From NCBI GenBank assembly GCA_023954795.1, contig JAGSHA010000209.1:1-6051 (forward strand): a stretch of 6,051 nucleotides of DNA. The letters are read 5' to 3'. This stretch comes from Oceanospirillaceae bacterium (GTDB lineage Bacteria; Pseudomonadota; Gammaproteobacteria; Pseudomonadales; Balneatricaceae). The position numbers and the translations under genes were made by a program. Below the pieces are notes generated by a model. It was not told where the DNA came from. It worked only from the letters and a program-made list of their open reading frames with translations, and ran no database searches. Shown here piece by piece: positions 1-4,983 of the stretch. Within the stretch, counting starts at the first letter, position 1; each line of letters begins with the position of its first letter.

Positions 1-1257
1 CACGTCGTATTCCCACGCGATCTTGGTCAGCTCGCCCAGTGTTTCCAGCTCGGCAAACTGCGCTTCGTCGTTGGCATCGTAGACAGATCCCGGACGTAAG
101 CCGTCACCCAGAGAGAAGGACACATCGTAAGCTGCACAGATTTCACAGATATCACGGAAGTGGGTGTAGAGGAAGTTCTCTTCGTGGTGTGCAAGACACC
201 ATTTCGCCATGATGGAACCACCGCGGGATACGATACCGGTCATGCGTTTTGCGGTCATTGGTACATAGCGCAGTAATACGCCGGCGTGAATGGTGAAGTA
301 ATCGACACCTTGTTCTGCCTGTTCGATCAACGTATCGCGGAACACTTCCCAGTTCAGGTCTTCAGCAACACCGCTGACTTTTTCCAATGCCTGATAGATC
401 GGTACCGTGCCGATAGGCACCGGAGAGTTACGCAGAATCCATTCACGGGTTTCGTGGATGTTCTTGCCGGTGGACAGATCCATGATGGTATCCGCACCCC
501 AGCGGGTACCCCAGGTCATTTTATCCACTTCTTCGTCGATGGAAGATGTGACGGCAGAGTTACCGATGTTGCCGTTGATCTTCACCAGAAAGTTGCGGCC
601 GATGATCATTGGCTCAACTTCAGGGTGGTTGATGTTCAGCGGGATAATCGCACGGCCTTCAGCGACCTCTTTGCGTACAAACTCCGGTGTAATCTCTTCT
701 GGCAACTGCGCGCCAAAGCTATGGCCCGGATGCTGTTCTGCAACCACGTTGCCTTCAGCTTTGGATTTCGCCAGTTTCATGTTTTCACGGATGGCGATGT
801 ATTCCATCTCAGGCGTCACAATGCCCTGACGTGCGTAGTGCAGCTGGGTGACATTTTTACCCGGCTTCGCGCGCAGTGGCTTACGGGTCAGCTGGAAGCG
901 CAGTTCGTCCAGACGCAGGTCAGCAGCACGGACCCGGCCGTACTCAGAGGTCAGCTGGTCCAGCTGTTCGGTATCTTCGCGCTCCTGAATCCAGTTAGCG
1001 CGCAGGGGTTCGAGACCATTGTGCAGATCGATGTTGGCTTCAGGATCAGTGTAAGGACCGGAGGTATCGTAGACGTACAGTGGGTCGTTCTTTTCGGCGC
1101 CAAAGTCGGTTGACGTATCGTCCAGCGTGATCTCGCGCATTGGTACGCGAATATCAGGACGACTGCCTTCTACGTAAACCTTGCGGGATTTAGGGAAGGG
1201 CTGAACAGAGTCGTTCGCAACCTTGGATACTTCACCCTGTACCTGTTTATCTGACAT
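1..1257 (-). CDS. thiC: Phosphomethylpyrimidine synthase ThiC, N-terminal 419 codons (3' end off window)
   Basis: ThiC is a cytosolic radical-SAM enzyme that rearranges 5-aminoimidazole ribotide into hydroxymethylpyrimidine phosphate, the pyrimidine precursor of thiamine. Translating the minus strand from the ATG at 1257-1255 gives 419 codons without a stop. An N-terminal extension (about residues 20-120, with SRKVYVEGSRPDIRVPMREI at 24-43) is followed by the catalytic barrel. Family hallmarks are AEQHPGHSFG at 173-182, HPEVEPMIIGRNFLVKINGN at 211-230, NIGNSAV at 230-236, YFTIHAGVLL at 320-329, SRGGS at 344-348 and FSLGDGLRPGS at 381-391. ThiC proteins of this type are about 630 residues, so roughly a third is missing, including the C-terminal CX2CX4C motif that binds the 4Fe-4S cluster. 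The start is supported by AAGGTGG seven bases upstream. It is transcribed divergently from the chemoreceptor gene. Identification is very secure; completeness cannot be judged. Confidence 0.98.
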   Translation of the reverse strand, partial: MSDKQVQGEVSKVANDSVQPFPKSRKVYVEGSRPDIRVPMREITLDDTSTDFGAEKNDPLYVYDTSGPYTDPEANIDLHNGLEPLRANWIQEREDTEQLDQLTSEYGRVRAADLRLDELRFQLTRKPLRAKPGKNVTQLHYARQGIVTPEMEYIAIRENMKLAKSKAEGNVVAEQHPGHSFGAQLPEEITPEFVRKEVAEGRAIIPLNINHPEVEPMIIGRNFLVKINGNIGNSAVTSSIDEEVDKMTWGTRWGADTIMDLSTGKNIHETREWILRNSPVPIGTVPIYQALEKVSGVAEDLNWEVFRDTLIEQAEQGVDYFTIHAGVLLRYVPMTAKRMTGIVSRGGSIMAKWCLAHHEENFLYTHFRDICEICAAYDVSFSLGDGLRPGSVYDANDEAQFAELETLGELTKIAWEYDV

Positions 1258-1264
1258 AGAACTA

Positions 1265-1271
1265 CCACCTT
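1265..1271 (-). promoter_or_regulatory. Ribosome binding site of thiC
   Basis: On the minus strand this reads AAGGTGG, close to the Shine-Dalgarno consensus, with seven bases between it and the ATG at 1257. It fixes the thiC start. No in-frame alternative is needed because the protein begins with a normal ThiC N-terminus directly after this ATG. Confidence 0.8.
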
Positions 1272-1293
1272 ATCTTTATGCTGTTGTTATTGT

Positions 1294-1326
1294 CGGGCGA
1301 GCTGATTGCAGAGGATATTCCGCCCG
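1294..1326 (-). repeat. GC-rich inverted repeat in the thiC leader
   Basis: CGGGCG at 1294-1299 and CGCCCG at 1321-1326 form a perfect 6-bp all-GC stem with a 21-base loop. It lies 22 bases upstream of the thiC Shine-Dalgarno sequence on the minus strand. It is not followed by a T-run in that direction, so it does not look like a terminator. It could stabilise or structure the leader; the long loop makes this tentative. Confidence 0.4.
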
Positions 1327-1373
1327 TTAGCGTGGGAATTACTATAGCGAGGGCAAATCTGGCTTGGTTAGGT

Positions 1374-1401
1374 CCAGAATCTGGTCCCCCTCAGGGCCAG
1401 A
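1374..1401 (-). repeat. Mutually exclusive CCAGA/TCTGG hairpins upstream of thiC
   Basis: CCAGA at 1374-1378, TCTGG at 1380-1384 and CCAGA at 1397-1401 share the central arm. The centre can pair with the left copy (a tight palindrome centred on 1379) or with the right copy. In the latter case the stem extends past one bulged base by CCC/GGG around a CCTCA loop, giving 8 pairs. A further TCTGG lies at 1358-1362. The complementarity is seen directly. Whether it acts as RNA structure or as a protein-binding DNA site is unknown. Confidence 0.5.
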
Positions 1402-1470
1402 GTCATACGTCTTTACTGGGTTATTAGCGCATTAGAGATGGGGCCAGTCCTGAAATGTACGTGAGGCCAG

Positions 1471-1488
1471 ACCCCTAAAATAAGGGGT
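1471..1488 (+). repeat. ACCCCT/AGGGGT hairpin, weakly terminator-like on the plus strand
   Basis: ACCCCT at 1471-1476 pairs with AGGGGT at 1483-1488 around the loop AAAATA. On the plus strand it runs into a short T tract (1488-1491) and then CGTTG, which is a weak intrinsic-terminator shape. In the thiC direction there is no T-run after it. It lies about 65 bp upstream of the chemoreceptor start, so it might sit in that leader or simply be an operator-like palindrome. Confidence 0.35.
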
Positions 1489-1493
1489 TTTCG

Positions 1494-1522
1494 TTGTCAG
1501 TATTCGACAAATTGCTTAGTTT
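1494..1522 (+). promoter_or_regulatory. Possible sigma-70 promoter of the chemoreceptor gene
   Basis: TTGTCA at 1494-1499 matches five of six bases of the -35 consensus. With a 17-bp spacer the -10 position reads TAGTTT (1517-1522), a poor match. An inverted repeat, TTGTC (1494-1498) and GACAA (1506-1510) with seven bases between, overlaps the -35 candidate and could be an operator. I did not find a flagellar sigma-28 promoter (TAAA...GCCGATAA) with correct spacing. This is a weak call. Confidence 0.25.
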
Positions 1523-1542
1523 CAGTTGGATGTCAAAACGAC

Positions 1543-1546
1543 GGAG
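1543..1546 (+). promoter_or_regulatory. Ribosome binding site that favours the ATG start at 1556
   Basis: GGAG lies nine bases before the ATG at 1556. The longer reading frame opening with TTG at 1526 would place this site inside the coding region and has no comparable purine stretch before it. The proteins differ by ten residues, and only the shorter one begins with a typical chemoreceptor N-terminus. Confidence 0.65.
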
Positions 1547-1555
1547 ATCTGGACG

Positions 1556-3538
1556 ATGCAGTTGAAGGTATCCCATAAAATTACCTTAGGTTTTTCCTTT
1601 TTGGTGCTCTCGATCATGTTGGTCGGTGGTGGTGGCTTATGGGGTGCGGGTACGATCAGTCGTGGTCTGGATCAGGTCACTAACCAATCACTACCCACGG
1701 TATCGGGCAGTCTGAAGCAGATGATTACGCTGCAACAGGCGAATCTTGCCCTGCTGTCTGTGATGTCGGATGACAAAGATAAGACGTTTCGTGCGACCCA
1801 GCAAAAGCAGTTTAACGAGCAGATTAAGGTCTTTCAGGCGCGTTTGACCGAGCTCGCCGAGCAATATGACCTGTCGTTGGAGCAGCAACAGCAGTTAAAA
1901 GCCGCATCTGATACTGAAGCAAAGTTCTCTAAAGCTGCGCTTCAGGCGATGGCACTGCATGAGCAACGGTTGATGTTGTCTGAGCGAGTTCGTCAGAAAG
2001 AGAGTAGCTTTCAGCGTAAAACCGATACGCTCAATACCTGGGGACAAAAATACATCAACCAAAACACTGAGAGTGAAAGGTTGGTGCGAATCCGTAGCTT
2101 CATGCGTACAGCGAACGCGCATCGTACCCAGCTCATTAACTTCCGTCAGCATCGGGACATGCCTCGCTTTGATAAAGAGCTGAAGGGGAGTGAGGGTGAG
2201 TTAACTAAAACACTGGCTGCACTGAGCAGTATTGACCCGAAAGCCAAGCGAATCGGGCGTTTGGTGGATGATCTGGTAACTGACCTCTATGGCGATAAAG
2301 GCATGGTGGCCTTGTATCGTGAGTCGTACCAGAAAGATAAGCAACTGACACAACAGTTGGCGGCTGTTCACAAATTACAGTCGGAAGCACAAGGGGTCGT
2401 GGATGGGTTTATCACCATGTCTATGGACCAGGCCGCAAGCCGAAAAGCGGATGCTGATAACAGCTCTGATATCACGCAGACGCTGATTGTCGGTTTGTTG
2501 ATTGGTAACCTCGTGTTGGCTGTAATCATTGCTACGCTGACGGTACGCAGTATTCATCAGCCTCTGCTAGCGACTGTAAAAAGTCTGCGATTACTGGCAG
2601 GGGGTGATATGCGCACGACGTTCGATTCAACCCGTAAAGATGAATTTGGTGATCTGGGCCGGGCATTGAATGAGGTGGTTGCTAACCTGCATGATATCTT
2701 GCAAGAGATCACCAACGGCTCAGAGCAGCTAAGTACGGTCGCCGAGAGCAATGCGGTGACCAGTCGTCAGACCCATCGTGCAATGGGTCAGCAGAGTGAG
2801 CAGCTTACGATTACCGCCTCTGCCTCTGAAGAGATGGAGTTGATGGTACAGGAGGTGAGTCAGTTTGCCCGCACGACACTGGATGCCGTGCATAACTGCG
2901 AACAGCTCAGTGTGGATGCGGATCAGCATGTGCAGCATACCGTTAGTAGCATTCAGCAGCAGGCGCAGGATATCTCACAGGCCGTTAATCTGAGTGATCA
3001 GCTGAGCCAGTACAGCAATCAGATTGGAACCATTTTGGACACCATCGGCGACATTGCCCAGCAAACCAACTTGCTGGCACTCAATGCGGCGATTGAAGCC
3101 GCGCGTGCCGGAGAGCAGGGCAGAGGCTTTGCGGTTGTGGCGGATGAGGTCCGCGAGTTGGCCCGCCGTACTCAGAACTCCACACAGGAAATTCAGGAGA
3201 TGGTGGAGAACATGCAGAGCAGTATCGGCAAGGTTGTTGCGGTGATGCAGCAAAGCGTGGGGCAGAGCGAATCCTGTGTCAATTACGCTCACAGCTCCCA
3301 GCAAGCCTTGCTCGATATGAAGGATGCGATCGGCAATATTCGCAGTATGAGCACGCAGATTACGGAAGCTACCGGCCAGCAAAACGAGGCGGTGGAGGAG
3401 ATGGCGCGCACGTTGGAGCAGATCAATGCGGCGGCCAGTGAAACGGCCGATGGCGCACAGAAAGTCTCTACTCACAGTGATGATTTATTACAAATCTCTC
3501 AGCAGCAGAAAGAACTGATCGGGCGCTTTATCGTCTGA
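1556..3538 (+). CDS. Methyl-accepting chemotaxis protein with large periplasmic sensor domain
   Basis: A transmembrane chemoreceptor that would signal through CheW and CheA. From the ATG at 1556 it has 660 residues: a short cytoplasmic MQLKVSHK, TM1 at about 11-30, a periplasmic region at about 31-306, TM2 at about 307-329, a HAMP domain at about 330-382, and a cytoplasmic methylation and signalling coiled coil to the end. The hairpin tip is canonical, with QTNLLALNAAIEAARAGE at 503-520 followed by GRGFAVVADEVRELA. Arms of roughly 140 residues on each side suggest a 40-heptad class receptor (inferred). The periplasmic part is long, rich in Gln and Leu and looks all-helical. Its size suits a helical bimodular (HBM) type double bundle, but the ligand cannot be read. 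It ends in IGRFIV, with no NWETF-like CheR-tethering pentapeptide. A TTG at 1526 is an alternative start. No che genes are adjacent, so it is an orphan receptor here. Confidence 0.96.
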   Translation: MQLKVSHKITLGFSFLVLSIMLVGGGGLWGAGTISRGLDQVTNQSLPTVSGSLKQMITLQQANLALLSVMSDDKDKTFRATQQKQFNEQIKVFQARLTELAEQYDLSLEQQQQLKAASDTEAKFSKAALQAMALHEQRLMLSERVRQKESSFQRKTDTLNTWGQKYINQNTESERLVRIRSFMRTANAHRTQLINFRQHRDMPRFDKELKGSEGELTKTLAALSSIDPKAKRIGRLVDDLVTDLYGDKGMVALYRESYQKDKQLTQQLAAVHKLQSEAQGVVDGFITMSMDQAASRKADADNSSDITQTLIVGLLIGNLVLAVIIATLTVRSIHQPLLATVKSLRLLAGGDMRTTFDSTRKDEFGDLGRALNEVVANLHDILQEITNGSEQLSTVAESNAVTSRQTHRAMGQQSEQLTITASASEEMELMVQEVSQFARTTLDAVHNCEQLSVDADQHVQHTVSSIQQQAQDISQAVNLSDQLSQYSNQIGTILDTIGDIAQQTNLLALNAAIEAARAGEQGRGFAVVADEVRELARRTQNSTQEIQEMVENMQSSIGKVVAVMQQSVGQSESCVNYAHSSQQALLDMKDAIGNIRSMSTQITEATGQQNEAVEEMARTLEQINAAASETADGAQKVSTHSDDLLQISQQQKELIGRFIV

Positions 3539-3577
3539 TCAGGATCCTATCCTCTCAATACTAGCAATACCTCGCTT

Positions 3578-3610
3578 CCAGCCACTTAGGTTTATTCCCT
3601 AAGTGGCTGG
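3578..3610 (+). terminator. Strong 13-bp hairpin after the chemoreceptor gene
   Basis: CCAGCCACTTAGG (3578-3590) and its exact complement CCTAAGTGGCTGG (3598-3610) enclose the 7-base loop TTTATTC. It begins 40 bases after the stop codon, in the position expected of a transcription terminator. Neither side carries a T-run (the plus side continues TACTAAAGG), so it is not a classical intrinsic terminator. It may instead stabilise the 3' end of the mRNA or halt polymerase only weakly. Confidence 0.6.
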
Positions 3611-3630
3611 TACTAAAGGTTTAGTAAACC
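3611..3630. promoter_or_regulatory. Two overlapping palindromes, possible operator upstream of the yeiH-like gene
   Basis: The 20 bases TACTAAAGGTTTAGTAAACC contain two overlapping perfect palindromes: TACTAAA-GG-TTTAGTA (3611-3626) and GGTTTA-G-TAAACC (3618-3630). The loops are too short for good RNA hairpins, so a DNA-binding protein site is the more natural reading. It lies immediately after the 13-bp hairpin and about 50 bp upstream of a candidate -10 box. The symmetry is plain; the regulator is unknown. Confidence 0.45.
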
Positions 3631-3678
3631 TGTGCCTAATCTATTCTCTGGCATAACCATATACTCGATTGATTCACG

Positions 3679-3684
3679 TATACT
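3679..3684 (+). promoter_or_regulatory. Possible -10 box (TATACT) for the yeiH-like gene
   Basis: TATACT differs from the sigma-70 consensus at one position and would start transcription near 3691, about 60 bases before the ATG at 3753. The bases 17 bp upstream do not resemble TTGACA. A second TATACT lies at 3660-3665, nineteen bases earlier. Without a -35 match this is tentative. Confidence 0.35.
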
Positions 3685-3742
3685 TTTATCCGCTTTTTGC
3701 TGCTTTTCACCCAGTGTGAACATGGCAGAAACGAATCAATCC

Positions 3743-3746
3743 GGAG
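3743..3746 (+). promoter_or_regulatory. Ribosome binding site of the yeiH-like gene
   Basis: GGAG is placed six bases before the ATG at 3753. It supports this start over the out-of-frame ATG at 3722. Confidence 0.7.
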
Positions 3747-3752
3747 CACCTA

Positions 3753-4787
3753 ATGGCAACATCGCAGCAAGGTTCCTTTATCGATAGAATGGCCTCACGG
3801 GAATGGTTATCTACCATTATGCCGGGGCTGATGCTGTGTTTTGTGGTGGGTATGGCCGCAAAATTTGTATCTGAACACTACGGCGGTCCGACGATTCTCT
3901 ATGCCCTGCTGATGGGTATGTCACTGAATTATCTGTCCGAAGAGGGACGTTGTGCAGCAGGTATTCAGTTTGCCGCTAAATCGGTCCTGCGTTTTGGTAT
4001 TGCACTGCTGGGCGCGCGTATTACCTTTGAACAGTTGCTGGGTTTGGGTGTTACGCCCATCGCAATCGTCGTAGTTGGTGTCCCAGCGACGATTATCTTT
4101 GGTGTGCTTTGTGGTCGCTGGCTGGGTATGAGTAAAAACCAGAGTATCTTGTCCGGTGCAGCCGTAGGTATCTGTGGTGCCTCTGCGGCCTTGGCGGTAT
4201 CCGCGGTATTGCCCCAGAACAAAGAGTCTGAAAAGAACCTGATCTTTACGGTTATCGGGGTGACAGCACTGAGTACTGTAGCGATGATTGCCTACCCATT
4301 GGTGGTAACAGGCTTAGACCTGAATCCTGCGGAAAGTGGTATTTTCCTTGGGGCGACCATCCATGATGTCGCTCAGGTTGTCGGTGCCGGTTACATGATG
4401 TCTGACGATATCGGTGACGTTGCAACGTTTACTAAGTTGTTACGTGTCGCGGCACTGGTGCCGGTCGTGGTGGTTATCTCTTTGCTGGTGGCCCGGAAAA
4501 AAGCCGATGGTGGAGAGTCCGGTAAATCATCGCTGCCACTGCCAGGGTTCCTGATCGCGTTTATCGTGATTGTGACACTGAACAGCACCTTGCCTATCCC
4601 TGAAGTGGTGACTACTGGGATGAATGAACTGTCCCGCTGGTGTCTGATTATCGCGATGGTCGGTCTGGGTATGAAGGCATCGTTCAAAGAGCTGGCGACG
4701 ATGGGCTGGCAGCCAATCATACTGCTGGTCTCTGAAACGATCTTCCTTGCTGCACTGGTTGCGATTTGGTTGTGCTGCATCCGCTAG
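3753..4787 (+). CDS. YeiH/UPF0324 family inner-membrane protein (putative sulfate exporter family)
   Basis: A complete 344-residue polytopic membrane protein, close to the 349 residues of E. coli YeiH. After a short polar N-terminus, hydrophobic segments follow at roughly 21-40, 46-60, 74-90, 99-121, 132-153, 163-186, 193-214, 228-247, 264-281, 295-307 and 319-341. Family-type motifs seen are LRFGIALLGARIT (79-91), SGAAVGICGASAALA (134-148), GATIHDVAQVVGAG (200-213), KLLRV (228-232) and GLGMK (305-309). A charged loop, ARKKADGGESGKSS (247-260), divides the two halves. The family is annotated as putative sulfate exporter largely by inference, so the substrate is uncertain. In enterobacteria yeiH lies beside the LysR-type regulator gene yeiE; no such regulator is in this window. 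Spacing of about 200 bp on both sides suggests its own transcript. Confidence 0.93.
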   Translation: MATSQQGSFIDRMASREWLSTIMPGLMLCFVVGMAAKFVSEHYGGPTILYALLMGMSLNYLSEEGRCAAGIQFAAKSVLRFGIALLGARITFEQLLGLGVTPIAIVVVGVPATIIFGVLCGRWLGMSKNQSILSGAAVGICGASAALAVSAVLPQNKESEKNLIFTVIGVTALSTVAMIAYPLVVTGLDLNPAESGIFLGATIHDVAQVVGAGYMMSDDIGDVATFTKLLRVAALVPVVVVISLLVARKKADGGESGKSSLPLPGFLIAFIVIVTLNSTLPIPEVVTTGMNELSRWCLIIAMVGLGMKASFKELATMGWQPIILLVSETIFLAALVAIWLCCIR

Positions 4788-4802
4788 TCTGAATTTAGGG
4801 AG

Positions 4803-4837
4803 CCTGTGTACGGGGATATCATTGAGCCGTACGCAGG
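4803..4837 (+). terminator. 11-bp hairpin after the yeiH-like gene
   Basis: CCTGTGTACGG (4803-4813) pairs with CCGTACGCAGG (4827-4837), with one G-U wobble, around a 13-base loop. It begins 15 bases after the stop codon, which suits a terminator or an mRNA 3'-end structure. No T-run follows, so termination by this element alone is uncertain. Confidence 0.45.
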
Positions 4838-4968
4838 TATACCTCTCTCCTTGGTACACTCTCTTCCGCCTGATCCGAAGACCTTTTTACTCCGCTATCT
4901 TCCCGCCTGTTTCGAACTACACTGTATGCTAAACCCACCGTTATCGGTTCAATGCGTCAGTAAGGAAT

Positions 4969-4983
4969 GGAGCAGTAGAAGGG
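4969..4983 (+). promoter_or_regulatory. Ribosome binding region of the response regulator gene
   Basis: GGAG at 4969-4972 is 11 bases before the ATG at 4984, slightly far. A second purine run, AGAAGGG at 4977-4983, abuts the ATG and is too close to act alone. The start is still convincing because the receiver fold begins at once with KRVLLVDDEP. Confidence 0.5.

Larger units (their letters stand above)
1258..1555. other. Divergent intergenic region between thiC and the chemoreceptor gene
   Basis: About 300 bp without a credible gene. Read in the thiC direction it lacks the conserved TPP riboswitch strings (CTGAGA, the GAACCTGAT-like segment, the AATACC-like segment with a following GGGAA). 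It contains several inverted repeats: CGGGCG/CGCCCG (1294-1299 with 1321-1326), a cluster of TCTGG and CCAGA arms between 1358 and 1401, GGCCAG repeated at 1395-1400, 1442-1447 and 1465-1470, and an ACCCCT/AGGGGT hairpin at 1471-1488. It must hold promoters for both genes, but none matches consensus well. A minus-strand TATAGT (1346-1341) resembles a -10 box, although the AACCAA found 17 bp upstream is a poor -35. Confidence 0.7.
4788..4983. other. Intergenic region between the yeiH-like gene and the response regulator
   Basis: About 196 bp with one imperfect hairpin at its left end, a GGTATACC palindrome at 4836-4843 that overlaps its right arm, and a purine-rich stretch before the next ATG. 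I find no pair of -35 and -10 boxes with good match and spacing; TATGCT at 4925-4930 is the nearest -10-like string. Short reading frames that cross it show no recognisable protein. Confidence 0.5.

Noticed and set aside
286..1113. Plus-strand open frame of 275 residues
   Set aside because: It lies entirely opposite thiC, whose minus-strand translation is unmistakable, and its own product has no recognisable motifs.
1471..1488. The ACCCCT/AGGGGT hairpin as a terminator in the thiC direction
   Set aside because: On the minus strand no T-run follows it, so a terminator of that polarity is unsupported.
1476..1510. Sigma-28 (flagellar) promoter for the chemoreceptor
   Set aside because: TAAA and a partly matching TTCGACAA exist, but the spacing between them is far from that of the known promoter class.
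1526..1555. TTG start adding ten residues to the chemoreceptor
   Set aside because: There is no good ribosome binding site before it, whereas GGAG precedes the ATG at 1556 at a normal distance and the shorter form has a typical N-terminus.
2975..3475. Minus-strand open frame of 166 residues
   Set aside because: It is antisense to the conserved signalling domain of the chemoreceptor and only reflects that gene's codon usage.
3722..3724. ATG upstream of the yeiH-like gene
   Set aside because: It is out of frame with the membrane protein, and the ATG at 3753 has a well-placed GGAG.
4391..4780. Minus-strand open frames opposite the yeiH-like gene
   Set aside because: The plus-strand membrane protein carries the family motifs; the antisense frames have none.
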